A DNA stretch of 24,748 nt from an uncultured Oscillospiraceae bacterium (GTDB taxonomy: Bacteria > Bacillota > Clostridia > Oscillospirales > Oscillospiraceae): the NCBI GenBank assembly GCA_934667815.1, contig CAKUMO010000036.1:1-24748 (forward strand), read 5' to 3'. The stretch's first letter is position 1. The number at the start of each line of letters is the position of its first letter. The notes beneath the pieces were generated by a model, which was given only the letters and a program-made list of their open reading frames with translations, made no database searches and was not told the DNA's origin. The position numbers were made by a program, and so were the translations under genes. Of the stretch, positions 16,951-24,306 are shown piece after piece.

Positions 16951-17975
16951 AGCAGAGAAAATATTCCCTGCGAATGCGGACGTATTATCTGATTATCGTC
17001 TTTGTCATCGCGATTATTTCCTTCGGCGCCGTCGCGGGCGTGCTGTATTTGTTGCAGCGGTTGGGGGTCATCCATGCGCTGAGCATCTCCACGCTGATCG
17101 CGCTGCTGATTGTCTCGGCCGTCGCGGGCTGTCTTGCCAGCTATCTCATCGGGCGGCGCATCCTCACGCCCATGGTCAAGCTCAGCAAGGCCTCAAAAGA
17201 GGTTGCGCGCGGGAATTTCCACATTACCGTCGAGGACGGCAGCAAGCTCGAGGAGGTGCAGACGACCTTCCGCAACTTCAACGCCATGGTGCATGAGCTG
17301 GACAGCATTTCCACACTCAGCAATGACTTTGTCGCCAACGTTTCACATGAGTTCAAAACGCCGCTCACGGCCATTGAGGGCTACGCCATGCTGCTGCAGG
17401 ACCCGGCGCTGCCTGCGGCCGAGCGGGAGGAATATCTGAATAAGATTTTATTTAACACCCACAGGCTTTCGACACTCGTCGGCAGCATTCTGCTGCTCTC
17501 CAAGATCGAGAGCAAGTCTCTTTCCGAGCAGAGTACGACCTTCCGCTTAGACGAGCAGATCCGCCAAGCGGTTGTCTCGCTCGAGACGCAGTGGACGCAG
17601 AAGAATATCAGCTTCGACGCGGTGCTTGATCCCGTGAGCGTCACGGGCTGCGAGAATCTGCTCGGCCAGGTCTGGACGAATCTTCTGAGCAATGCGATCA
17701 AGTTCAGCGAGCCGGGACAGGAGATTTCCGTGCGGCTGCTGGAGCAGACCGAATGTGTGGTCGTCAGTATCACCGATCACGGCTGCGGCATGACGCCGGA
17801 GGTGCAGAAGCGCGTCTTTGAAAAATTCTATCAGGGCGACACCTCGCGCAAGGCCATGGGAAACGGCCTCGGCCTGTCGCTGGCCAAACGTATTGTAGAG
17901 CTTTCGCAGGGCGTTATCGAGGTGGACAGCGCGCCGGGAGAAGGCTCGACCTTCCGCGTGATTCTGCCGAAATAA
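16947..17975 (+). CDS. Sensor histidine kinase, short-loop (intramembrane-sensing) type
   Basis: 342 residues. Two transmembrane helices (about 13-35 and 44-68) are joined by only about ten residues, so there is no real extracellular sensor domain. This is the layout of intramembrane-sensing kinases that respond to membrane or cell-wall stress, often with partner proteins. A HAMP linker follows (about 69-120), then HisKA with phosphoacceptor H134 in VSHEFKTPL. The ATPase domain has N-box NLLSNAIKFSEPG, G1 DHGCGMT, F-box EKFYQGD and G2 GNGLGLSLAK. It is coupled to the response regulator by a 4 bp overlap. The stop is followed 3 nt later by the CIRCE of hsp20. Confidence 0.94.
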   Translation: MKQRKYSLRMRTYYLIIVFVIAIISFGAVAGVLYLLQRLGVIHALSISTLIALLIVSAVAGCLASYLIGRRILTPMVKLSKASKEVARGNFHITVEDGSKLEEVQTTFRNFNAMVHELDSISTLSNDFVANVSHEFKTPLTAIEGYAMLLQDPALPAAEREEYLNKILFNTHRLSTLVGSILLLSKIESKSLSEQSTTFRLDEQIRQAVVSLETQWTQKNISFDAVLDPVSVTGCENLLGQVWTNLLSNAIKFSEPGQEISVRLLEQTECVVVSITDHGCGMTPEVQKRVFEKFYQGDTSRKAMGNGLGLSLAKRIVELSQGVIEVDSAPGEGSTFRVILPK

Positions 17976-18010
17976 CAATTAGCACTCTTATCCTGAGAGT
18001 GCTAATTGTT
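17974..18010 (+). promoter_or_regulatory. CIRCE operator (HrcA site) upstream of hsp20
   Basis: Perfect TTAGCACTC (17979-17987), 9 nt spacer, GAGTGCTAA (17997-18005). The complementarity extends outward to 14 bp arms (AACAA.../...TTGTT). As RNA the long hairpin followed by TTGTTTA could also weakly terminate the kinase transcript. No clear -35/-10 pair could be assigned for hsp20; it may overlap this region. Confidence 0.93.
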
Positions 18011-18041
18011 TACAGACGGTTCATAAATAACACTCGATTCG

Positions 18042-18130
18042 TTCATATTCCGGCGGGATAATAAAGCCAGAAATAAAGAAAAGAACAAACCACGGAGAAC
18101 CGTGGAGAGCTCAAACTGGAGGAATGAATC
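18042..18130 (+). promoter_or_regulatory. hsp20 5' leader with possible RNA-thermometer pairing
   Basis: The leader holds a compact hairpin CCACGG-AGAA-CCGTGG (18090-18105). In addition TTC+ATTCC (18042-18044 and 18047-18051) can pair with GGAATGAA (18121-18128), which includes the 3' half of the GGAGG ribosome site. That pairing is eight weak base pairs with a 2 nt bulge, the kind of labile mask seen in heat-shock RNA thermometers. This is an inference only. Confidence 0.3.
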
Positions 18131-18568
18131 ATGTTGAATCTCACACCGTATCGTAAGCACAGCAACGAGGCTGCTATGTATAACCCCTTCCGTGAACTGG
18201 AGGACTTTGAACGCAGTATTTTCGCACCGGACACACTGGCGTCCTTCCGTACCGACATTGAGGACGAGGGCGACAAGCTGGTGTTGTCGGCCGATCTGCC
18301 CGGCTTTGACAAGAAGGACATCCACATCGACGTAGACGACGATCAGCTTGTCATCCATGCCGAGCGCCATTCCAACTACGAAAAGCAGGAGAAGAAGTCC
18401 GGCTACCTGCGCTGCGAGCGTTCCTATGGCAGCTACAGCCGCAGCTTCAGCCTCGACGGCATTGACTCCGATAAGATCAGCGCCGCCTATGAAAACGGCG
18501 TTCTGAAGCTGACCCTGCCGAAGCAGGCACCGCAGAAGGCGACTGCGCGCCGTCTTGAAATCGAATAA
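18131..18568 (+). CDS. Small heat-shock protein, Hsp20 / alpha-crystallin family
   Basis: An ATP-independent holdase that binds unfolding proteins and passes them to DnaK/DnaJ/GrpE. 145 residues: N-terminal arm with YNPFRELEDFERSIF, an alpha-crystallin domain (about 40-130) containing LSADLPGFDKKDI and YENGVLKLTLPK, and a short C-terminal tail. ATG follows TGGAGG by about 8 nt. A perfect CIRCE about 125 bp upstream makes it a probable member of the HrcA regulon together with the dnaK operon in this window. It is transcribed alone and closed by a terminator. Confidence 0.93.
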   Translation: MLNLTPYRKHSNEAAMYNPFRELEDFERSIFAPDTLASFRTDIEDEGDKLVLSADLPGFDKKDIHIDVDDDQLVIHAERHSNYEKQEKKSGYLRCERSYGSYSRSFSLDGIDSDKISAAYENGVLKLTLPKQAPQKATARRLEIE

Positions 18569-18582
18569 TCGAGTTGCATGTT

Positions 18583-18611
18583 CCCGCAGGCTTTTGCCTG
18601 CGGGATTTTTT
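18583..18611 (+). terminator. Terminator of hsp20
   Basis: A perfect 9 bp GC-rich stem (18583-18591 with 18596-18604, loop TTTT) followed by ATTTTTTT. Confidence 0.93.
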
Positions 18612-18630
18612 TGTAATTTTGTAAAAACTA

Positions 18631-18659
18631 GTGCAAAATGCGAACGGATGTGTTATGAT
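18631..18659 (+). promoter_or_regulatory. Promoter of the small membrane protein / ruvCAB operon
   Basis: GTGCAA (18631-18636) and extended -10 TGTTATGAT (TATGAT 18654-18659) with 17 bp spacing. The -35 is weak but the extended -10 is good. Confidence 0.65.
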
Positions 18660-18677
18660 TATCCTGAGGTGGTATGT

Positions 18678-18905
18678 ATGAACGAAAACAAACAGGAACC
18701 TGAGGTCCTGATGCAGGACGTGCAGCCGGAGGATCTTCCGACCGAAGCGGAAAAGCAGCAGGAGGAATTTTACCCCAGCCCCAAATGGAAGCGCGTGCTG
18801 GCGTGGACGCTGTTCGGCGTTATGGTCGTGGCGATCATCTGCTGGCTCGTCAACATCGCAGAGCCGGAATGGGCGGACAAGCTCCTTGGTTATTTTAGGC
18901 ATTGA
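18678..18905 (+). CDS. Small single-pass membrane protein, 75 aa
   Basis: ATG at 18678 follows GAGGTGG; the open frame upstream lacks a start signal. The protein has an acidic, Gln/Glu-rich N-terminal half (residues 1-33), one transmembrane helix (about 40-60: VLAWTLFGVMVVAIICWLV) and a short tail with EPEWADKLL. Its end overlaps the ruvC start by 20 nt, so it is co-transcribed and probably coupled to ruvC. I do not recognise a family. The sequence gives no function; a link to DNA repair would rest on position alone. Confidence 0.7.
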   Translation: MNENKQEPEVLMQDVQPEDLPTEAEKQQEEFYPSPKWKRVLAWTLFGVMVVAIICWLVNIAEPEWADKLLGYFRH

Positions 18906-19383
18906 CCCCGGCTATGCCACGACGGGATTCGGCCTGATCTCGTCGGAGCGGGGAAAGTACACGCTGCTGCAATACGGCACCGTGACGACGCCGCCGGATC
19001 TGGCCTTTCCGCAGCGGCTGAACATGCTCTTTGAGGACATAACGCGCCTGCTGGAGGTCACAAAGCCGGAGGCCGTGGCCGTCGAGGAACTGTTCTGGGG
19101 ACACAATATCACGACGGGTATCGGCGTTTCACACGGGCGCGGTGTCATTTTGCTTGCCATTGAGCGGGCGGGCGTTCCGCTTTTTGAATACACGCCCATG
19201 CAGGTCAAGCAGGCGGTCGTCGGCTATGGCAAGGCCGAGAAGCATCAGGTCATGGATATGACGCGCCGCTTCCTGCATATGGAAAAAATGCCGCGTCCGG
19301 ACGACGCGGCGGACGCCATCGCCATCGCGCTGTGCCATGCGCGCTCGGCCACGTCCATGCTGTCAAGAACGCGGGGAGGATAG
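18886..19383 (+). CDS. ruvC: Holliday junction endonuclease RuvC
   Basis: RuvC cuts Holliday junctions symmetrically during recombination repair, guided by RuvAB. 165 residues. The four catalytic acids are in place: D7 (LGIDPGYATTGFG), Glu in VAVEELFWGHN, and the Asp pair in RPDDAADAIAIALCHA. GYGKAEKHQV is the conserved loop. The start is TTG at 18886, inside the previous gene; no ATG/GTG fits because the protein begins immediately before the catalytic Asp. A weak ribosome site (GGGCGGA) lies about 8-12 nt upstream. ruvA starts 2 nt after the stop. Confidence 0.95.
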   Translation: MVILGIDPGYATTGFGLISSERGKYTLLQYGTVTTPPDLAFPQRLNMLFEDITRLLEVTKPEAVAVEELFWGHNITTGIGVSHGRGVILLAIERAGVPLFEYTPMQVKQAVVGYGKAEKHQVMDMTRRFLHMEKMPRPDDAADAIAIALCHARSATSMLSRTRGG

Positions 19384-19385
19384 CC

Positions 19386-19988
19386 ATGTTTTATTATCTG
19401 AAAGGCGAGGTTGCGCTGCTGGAAAGCAATCTTGCGGTCATCGACTGCGCCGGTGTCGGCTTCGCCTGCCACACCACGGCCTACACGCTCTCCAAGCTGC
19501 GCACCGGCCAGCAGACCAAGCTCTATACTTATTGCAATATCCGCGAGGATGCGTTTGATATTTTCGGTTTTTCCACGCGCGATGAGCTGCGCTGCTTCGA
19601 GATGCTGCTGGGCGTGACGGGCGTCGGCACCAAGGCGGCGCTGGCCATTCTTTCGGCAAGCTCGCCCGAGCGCTTCACGCTTGCAGTCATGACGCAGGAC
19701 GAAAAGGCTCTCACCGCCGCGCCGGGCGTTGGAAAAAAGCTCGCGCAGCGCATTCTGCTGGAGCTGAAGGACAAGCTCGGCGCAGCCGTGACCGAGGTGG
19801 ATTTCTCCGGCGCGTCCGCAGTGCCCGCGCCCGTCGGCGGCAGCAAGGTCGCGCTGGCGCAGGCCGCACTGGCCGAGTTGGGCTATAATCAGGCGGAGAT
19901 CGCCGCCGCCCTCAAGGGGCAGCCGGTCGAGGAGCTGTCCACGGAGGAGATCGTCAAGCGCTGCCTGCGTGCGATGGTAATGAGGTAA
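19386..19988 (+). CDS. ruvA: Holliday junction branch migration protein RuvA
   Basis: RuvA is the tetrameric junction-binding subunit that loads RuvB. 200 residues. The N-terminal OB domain (MFYYLKGEV ... [16 protein letters not shown] beginning; [14 protein letters not shown]), two helix-hairpin-helix motifs ([14 protein letters not shown] and [20 protein letters not shown], about 75-125), an Ala-rich flexible linker and the small C-terminal RuvB-binding domain ([14 protein letters not shown]) are all present. ATG at 19386 follows GGGGAGGA; the frame stays open upstream only because it overlaps ruvC. Confidence 0.96.
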   Translation: MFYYLKGEVALLESNLAVIDCAGVGFACHTTAYTLSKLRTGQQTKLYTYCNIREDAFDIFGFSTRDELRCFEMLLGVTGVGTKAALAILSASSPERFTLAVMTQDEKALTAAPGVGKKLAQRILLELKDKLGAAVTEVDFSGASAVPAPVGGSKVALAQAALAELGYNQAEIAAALKGQPVEELSTEEIVKRCLRAMVMR

Positions 19989-19992
19989 GAAT

Positions 19993-21030
19993 ATGAGCAT
20001 CGATTTTTCACAGGATTTTGAAGCGCCCATCGTAACGACCAGTTACACTGCCAAAGATGAGGGCGAGTTTTCCCTCCGGCCGAAGCGCCTGAGCGAGTAT
20101 AATGGGCAGGAAAAGGTCAAGGAGAACCTCGCGGTCTATATCGAGGCGGCACGCCGCCGAAACGAGCCGCTGGATCATGTCCTGCTCTACGGCCCGCCGG
20201 GCTTGGGCAAGACCACGCTTGCAGGTGTCATTGCCAATGAAATGGGTGTGAACATCCGCATCACCTCCGGCCCGGCGATTGAAAAGGCGGGCGATCTGGC
20301 CGCGCTTCTGACCAACCTCTCTGAGGGCGACATTCTGTTCATCGACGAAATTCACCGCCTGAACACCTCGGTCGAAGAAATTCTCTATCCCGCGATGGAG
20401 GATTTTGCCATTGATATTATCGTCGGCAAGGGTCCGTCGGCCAATTCCATCCGGCTCGACCTGCCGAAATTTACGCTCATCGGCGCGACGACGCGCGCGG
20501 GGCAGCTTTCCGCGCCGCTGCGCGACCGTTTCGGCGTGACCTTCCGTCTGGAGCTGTACACGCCGGAGGAGCTCTGCCGCATCGTCACGCGCTCGGCCAC
20601 GCTGCTGGGTATGCAGATCGACCCGGCCGGTGCACTGGAGGTGGCTTCCCGCAGCCGCGGTACGCCGCGTATCGCCAACCGCATGCTGCGCCGTGTGCGT
20701 GATTTTGCGCAGTTATATTACGACGGTGTCATCACGCGCGAAGCGGCAGACCTTGCGCTCCAGCGCCTTGAGGTCGATAAGCTCGGCCTTGACGCGACCG
20801 ACCGGCGGATGCTCAAGGCGATTATCCAGTTTTACGGCGGCGGCCCGGTGGGACTGGAGACGCTGGCGGCGACGATCGGGGAGGAAGCAGTCACGTTAGA
20901 GGATGTTTATGAACCGTATTTGATGCAGATCGGCTTCCTGACGCGCACGCCGCGCGGCCGCTGTGTGACGCAGCTTGCCTACGATCATTTGCATTTGCAC
21001 AATCAAAACGAGGAGCAACTGACATTTTGA
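19993..21030 (+). CDS. ruvB: Holliday junction helicase RuvB
   Basis: RuvB is the hexameric AAA+ motor that drives branch migration. 345 residues. Walker [12 protein letters not shown] (about 64-74), Walker [10 protein letters not shown] (about 113-121), sensor 1 IGATTRAG, the Arg finger region LRDRFG, and the C-terminal winged helix ([17 protein letters not shown], then the RTPRGR end) are all visible. It starts 4 nt after ruvA, forming a compact ruvCAB operon. No obvious terminator follows before the next promoter at 21104. Confidence 0.97.
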   Translation: MSIDFSQDFEAPIVTTSYTAKDEGEFSLRPKRLSEYNGQEKVKENLAVYIEAARRRNEPLDHVLLYGPPGLGKTTLAGVIANEMGVNIRITSGPAIEKAGDLAALLTNLSEGDILFIDEIHRLNTSVEEILYPAMEDFAIDIIVGKGPSANSIRLDLPKFTLIGATTRAGQLSAPLRDRFGVTFRLELYTPEELCRIVTRSATLLGMQIDPAGALEVASRSRGTPRIANRMLRRVRDFAQLYYDGVITREAADLALQRLEVDKLGLDATDRRMLKAIIQFYGGGPVGLETLAATIGEEAVTLEDVYEPYLMQIGFLTRTPRGRCVTQLAYDHLHLHNQNEEQLTF

Positions 21031-21103
21031 CCGAAAACGGTTTACAAAAACTGTCGAAAGCGCACAAATCTCAATTTCTAACGGATTATTTTTTCATCCA
21101 CTA

Positions 21104-21131
21104 TTGACAAAGTCAAGAAAGATGGTATAAT
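21104..21131 (+). promoter_or_regulatory. Strong promoter of the zinc-ribbon gene
   Basis: TTGACA (21104-21109) and TATAAT (21126-21131), 16 bp spacing, with a TGG extension before the -10. It predicts a leader of about 120 nt. Confidence 0.9.
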
Positions 21132-21137
21132 GAGTAA

Positions 21138-21257
21138 AGTCTGAAATGGCGCTATCGGCAAAAGACCGTTCGCATATCAACCCTAAGGCATATGATTCAG
21201 CAATTTCGCGTGGAGAGTGTCGGGGCAAATCTTATTCATCAAGAGAGGTAAACCAAA
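21138..21257 (+). other. Long 5' leader of the zinc-ribbon gene
   Basis: About 120 nt lie between the predicted transcript start and ATG. Small complementary pieces can be seen (CGG/CCG around 21155-21170; CATAT/ATATG around 21174-21193; GAAAT with ATTTC). No known riboswitch signature was recognised. It could be a structured regulatory leader or simply a stable untranslated region. Confidence 0.35.
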
Positions 21258-21539
21258 ATGTACGAAGACAAGACTTTAGTTTGCAAGGAATGCGGCAATG
21301 AGTTCGTGTTCACCGCCGGTGAGCAGGAATTCTATGCGGAGAGAGGCTTCCAGAATGAGCCGCAGCGCTGCAAGGCTTGCCGCGACGCTCGCAAGAATGC
21401 TGCCCGCAGCCCCAGAGAGTACTTCACCGCTGTTTGCGCCAACTGCGGCGGCGAGGCTCGCGTTCCCTTCGAGCCGAAGACCGATCGTCCGGTCTATTGC
21501 AGCGAGTGCTTCGCAAAGATGCGCGAGAACAACGGCTGA
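21258..21539 (+). CDS. Double zinc-ribbon protein (zf-trcl / CxxC-x17-CxxC)
   Basis: A 93-residue protein made of two zinc ribbons. The first (about 7-45) has CKEC ... CKAC and the FxFTAGEQEFYAERGF pattern of the probable zinc-ribbon family (PF13451). The second is CANC, 17 residues, CSEC, matching the CxxC-x17-CxxC family. ATG follows GAGAGG. The protein is small, Arg-rich in the linker (KACRDARKNAARSPREY), monocistronic and driven by a near-consensus promoter, so it is probably abundant. The biochemical function of this family is not established; nucleic-acid binding is plausible. Confidence 0.88.
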   Translation: MYEDKTLVCKECGNEFVFTAGEQEFYAERGFQNEPQRCKACRDARKNAARSPREYFTAVCANCGGEARVPFEPKTDRPVYCSECFAKMRENNG

Positions 21540-21549
21540 TTTGAATAAA

Positions 21550-21590
21550 GTCTAATAAAACAGGACACTTCCACGCGGAAGTGTCCTGTT
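21550..21590 (-). terminator. Hairpin terminator, convergent region
   Basis: A perfect 14 bp stem (21559-21572 with 21577-21590, loop ACGC). On the minus strand it is followed by TTATTAGAC, so it best fits the end of the PII-like operon. It can also protect the zinc-ribbon transcript. Confidence 0.75.
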
Positions 21591-21591
21591 G

Positions 21592-21628
21592 GCTTGTCAA
21601 AAAGTCCAAAGGGGCTTTTTTGACAAGC
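21592..21628. repeat. Repeat-type hairpin (copy 2)
   Basis: GCTTGTCAAAAAGTCC and its near complement GGGCTTTTTTGACAAGC form a 16 bp stem with one bulge. It is nearly identical to the terminator hairpin at 14445-14482, 7 kb away, so it belongs to a dispersed hairpin repeat. Confidence 0.85.
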
Positions 21629-21636
21629 TGAGCTGT

Positions 21637-21670
21637 CTCCCGCCCGAGTTTTCTCGGGCGGGAGTTTTTT
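21637..21670 (+). terminator. Terminator of the zinc-ribbon gene
   Basis: A perfect 12 bp GC-rich stem (21637-21648 with 21653-21664, loop TTTT) followed by TTTTTT. It is the third hairpin in a row. Confidence 0.9.
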
Positions 21671-21678
21671 GCGCTTAG

Positions 21679-22335
21679 TTACAGCAGTCCGAAGCCCGCG
21701 ACCTCGCTGGTCGGCAGGGAGAAGGCGATCGTTCCGGCTTCACTGGCCGGCCCCGCCTTTTCCAGGATTGCCTTCATGATGCCGGCCTTCTGCTCGGCCT
21801 TTGCGACGATCAGGATGACCTCTTTTTCGGACGCGATAGAAACGTTATAGAACTTCTCCGCGTTTTCCGAGCCGGTACCCTTGCCGTGCAGGACGGTGCC
21901 GCCGGCCGCTCCTGCGGCACGCGCGGCGTTCATCACCTGATCCGTGCGGCCCTCATTGGCGATGGCTACGATCAGTTCATAGGAATAGTTCAGCTCCGGC
22001 GTGTACTTCGCGGGCTGCTGGGTTCCGTTCAAAAATGCCACGGTCTTTCCTCCTCCGATGCTTTTGATGGGGACGGCCACGACGATCCCGTGGCCCGGCA
22101 CGCCGATGAACAGCCGCCGCTTCTGCTCCTCAATGAGGCGCTTGGTCTTTTCTGTATTTGCAACGGTCATAACAACGCGTTTTTCGTTGCTTTCAATACC
22201 CAGAATGTCCAGCATGCTGCGCACTGCCGTGCCATGTGCGTGCAGCACGACGTTTACCGGCAGGCCCAGCTCCGCGCACAGCGCCGTCAGCGTGGGCAGT
22301 GCGCGCGGATCGCAGATCGAGATCACATAATTCAT
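21679..22335 (-). CDS. PII-like signalling protein, tandem domain
   Basis: 218 residues from ATG at 22335, which overlaps the stop of the DUF1538 gene (ATGA). Two PII/GlnB-like ferredoxin folds lie in tandem: residues about 1-105 (MNYVISICDPRALPTL ... GVPGHGIVVAVPIKS) and about 115-218 (YELIVAIANEGRTDQVMNAARAAGAAGGTVLHGKG ... EVILIVAK). In the second, GGTVLHGKGTG with a short loop replaces the long T-loop of classical GlnB, so uridylylation is unlikely. PII-like proteins commonly bind nucleotides and gate a neighbouring membrane protein. Here the coupled partner is the DUF1538 protein, so a channel- or transporter-regulator role is inferred; the ligand is unknown. A frame start 18 nt upstream would include the ribosome site. 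Confidence 0.85.
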   Translation of the reverse strand: MNYVISICDPRALPTLTALCAELGLPVNVVLHAHGTAVRSMLDILGIESNEKRVVMTVANTEKTKRLIEEQKRRLFIGVPGHGIVVAVPIKSIGGGKTVAFLNGTQQPAKYTPELNYSYELIVAIANEGRTDQVMNAARAAGAAGGTVLHGKGTGSENAEKFYNVSIASEKEVILIVAKAEQKAGIMKAILEKAGPASEAGTIAFSLPTSEVAGFGLL

Positions 22336-23870
22336 GCGGCGTCCACCTCCCACAGCTCCACGATGTCGTAATCGCCATATTCCTCGACGGGCGGCGCTTT
22401 TCTTTCCTTGATTTTATAATAGAAGCCGACGACCTGAATGGACAGCAGCGGCATCATCGCCACCATGGCCACAACGCCGAAGGCGTCCTTCAGCGGATTG
22501 CCGCCCAGCGCGGTGCTTGCACCGATCATGAATTGCAGCATGAAAGTCGCGGTCATCGGGCCGGAGGCCACACCGCCGGAGTCAAACGCGATGGCCGTGA
22601 AAATGTCCGGCACAAAGAAGCTCATGGCCAGTGCCAGCGCATAGCCCGGCGCAAGGAACCAGAGAATATTCAGCCCCGTCAGCACGCGCAGCATGGACAG
22701 CGCCATGGCCGCGGCGATGGCGACGGAAAGGCTGCGCTTGATGACCTTTCCGGGGATCGCGCCTGCGCTGACCTCCTCAATCTGCTTTTCCAGCACGGCC
22801 ACGGCAGGCTCGGCCGAGATGATGAACCAGCCCAGAAGGGCGCACAGCGGGATCATCAGCCACTTCGTCCAGCCTGCGGCCAGCTCCTGCCCGAGCACAA
22901 GACCCAGCGCGGAGAAGCCGACATTCACACCCGTGAGGAACAGCACGAGGCCGACGTAGGTATATAAAACACCCGTCAGGATCTTCGCCAGATTGTGCTT
23001 GGAAAGCCGCAACGAAAAGACCTGAAACAGCAGGAAGATGACAACAATGGGTGCAAGTGCCAGCGCCATTTCGCCCATGTAGACCGGAATGCCGCGCAGA
23101 TAAGCCAGACCGATGGCTGAAGTCGTGGCATAGGAGGCGGTACTCAGCGCGGGCGCCGCGTCGCTGCCGGAATAGAAAAAGCCCAGAATGAGCACGGCTA
23201 GGATCGGGCCGATGGAGCTGAGGGCGACAAGGCCGAAGCTGTCGGATTCTGCCTGATCGTCGCTTCGGGCGTTGGACACACCGAGACCCAGCGCGAGGAT
23301 AAACGGCACGGTCATCGGGCCGGTGGTCACGCCGCCGGAGTCGAACGCGATACTCAAAAAGTCTGCATCCGTGAAGGCAGCCAGCACAAATACGACTGCG
23401 TAAAATGCCAGCAGCAGCCAGCGCAGGCGGAAGCCCGTCAGGATGCGCAGCATGCACACCGACAGAAAAAAGCCCACACCCACACCCACGGCGAGCAGCA
23501 GGATGGTCGAGTCGATGTGTGGAACGGTCTTAGCCAGCACCTGCAAGTCCGGCTCTGCGACCGTGACGGCAAAGCCCAGCACAAAGCTAATGCCCAAGAT
23601 GACCGGCAGATTGCGGCTGCGCGTCAGCGCAGTGCCGATCTTGTTGCCAATGGGCGTCATGGAAATCTCCGCGCCGAGCGAGAACAGGCCGATGCCGACG
23701 ACGATCAGGATGCTTCCTGCCAAAAAGCTTAGCAGCAGATCCGTTTGCAGCGGAACAATGGTCAGGCACAGCACGGCCACGATCACGATGATCGGCAGCA
23801 CGGAGCGCAGGGATTCATTGAGTTTTTCCGCAATGGCGGTACGATTGTTGCCGAGGAAGGATTTGTTCAA
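22332..23870 (-). CDS. DUF1538 membrane protein (putative transporter), internally duplicated
   Basis: 512 residues with about twelve or more hydrophobic segments arranged as two homologous halves. Each half carries the family hallmark: LSIAFDSGGVTTGPMTVPF in the first (about 175-195) and TAIAFDSGGVASGPMTATF in the second (about 425-445). DUF1538 proteins are uncharacterised integral membrane proteins, probably transporters; the duplicated polar motif may form a substrate site. The start is TTG at 23870; a TAG four codons upstream rules out anything earlier and an AAAGGTAGG site lies just before. It is coupled to the PII-like gene and has a consensus promoter at 23915-23943. Substrate unknown. 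Confidence 0.88.
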   Translation of the reverse strand: MNKSFLGNNRTAIAEKLNESLRSVLPIIVIVAVLCLTIVPLQTDLLLSFLAGSILIVVGIGLFSLGAEISMTPIGNKIGTALTRSRNLPVILGISFVLGFAVTVAEPDLQVLAKTVPHIDSTILLLAVGVGVGFFLSVCMLRILTGFRLRWLLLAFYAVVFVLAAFTDADFLSIAFDSGGVTTGPMTVPFILALGLGVSNARSDDQAESDSFGLVALSSIGPILAVLILGFFYSGSDAAPALSTASYATTSAIGLAYLRGIPVYMGEMALALAPIVVIFLLFQVFSLRLSKHNLAKILTGVLYTYVGLVLFLTGVNVGFSALGLVLGQELAAGWTKWLMIPLCALLGWFIISAEPAVAVLEKQIEEVSAGAIPGKVIKRSLSVAIAAAMALSMLRVLTGLNILWFLAPGYALALAMSFFVPDIFTAIAFDSGGVASGPMTATFMLQFMIGASTALGGNPLKDAFGVVAMVAMMPLLSIQVVGFYYKIKERKAPPVEEYGDYDIVELWEVDAA

Positions 23871-23914
23871 AAGCGGAGCCTACCTTTCTGCGCAGGGCGC
23901 ATTTTCTAGCTTAA

Positions 23915-23943
23915 ATTGTACCAAAAATCCAAAAAACTGTCAA
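23915..23943 (-). promoter_or_regulatory. Sigma-A promoter of the DUF1538/PII-like operon
   Basis: On the minus strand TTGACA (23938-23943) and TACAAT (23915-23920), spacer 17 bp; about 45 bp from the -10 to the TTG start. Confidence 0.9.
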
Positions 23944-24167
23944 CAAACAAACTGTAAATAATGCATCGCTGCACCGGATCTCAAGCGCAGGCATCCGTGG
24001 CTTTCTGGGTAATACATGTCGAATCCCGGAGTGCATTCAGGTTTTTCCATCTACCGTGCACTTTGCCCCAGAGTCCGCAGCAGGTTGGGGGAATCGATGC
24101 CACGCGTTGCACAATCCCACTGCACCGCGAAACGCCGCGGTTTTTTCGGCGAAAGAGAAAAAAAGGA
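23944..24167. other. Intergenic stretch with no gene recognised
   Basis: I see no credible coding frame on either strand and no known RNA. AGTGCA/TGCACT (24030-24035 with 24057-24062) can form a small hairpin. A short terminator-like hairpin lies near the right end. A frame across 23961-24431 exists but runs through the tRNA gene and has no ribosome site. Confidence 0.5.
24124..24146 (+). terminator. Terminator-like hairpin with no gene upstream
   Basis: ACCGCG/CGCGGT (loop AAACGC) followed by a run of T. No plus-strand gene or promoter was recognised upstream, so it may end readthrough or an unrecognised short RNA. Confidence 0.45.
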
Positions 24168-24196
24168 TTGCATTTTCGAAATCGCTGTGCTATAAT
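24168..24196 (+). promoter_or_regulatory. Promoter of tRNA-Ala
   Basis: TTGCAT (24168-24173) and perfect TATAAT (24191-24196) with TG extension, spacing 17 bp. The tRNA begins about 110 nt downstream, so the primary transcript has a long 5' leader. Confidence 0.8.
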
Positions 24197-24306
24197 ATCC
24201 CACAGTCCGAACCGCAAGTGTGCAGAACAAAATGCACCATCGAGTCTTGAAAACGCTCGTGTAAGTCGATTTTCACCATTGTTTTTAACGCAGTTCGGTG
24301 TAATTC

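Noticed and set aside
18006..18062. Possible hsp20 promoter (TTTACA, GATAAT) downstream of the CIRCE
   Set aside because: No pair of boxes has acceptable spacing; I could not support a promoter call.
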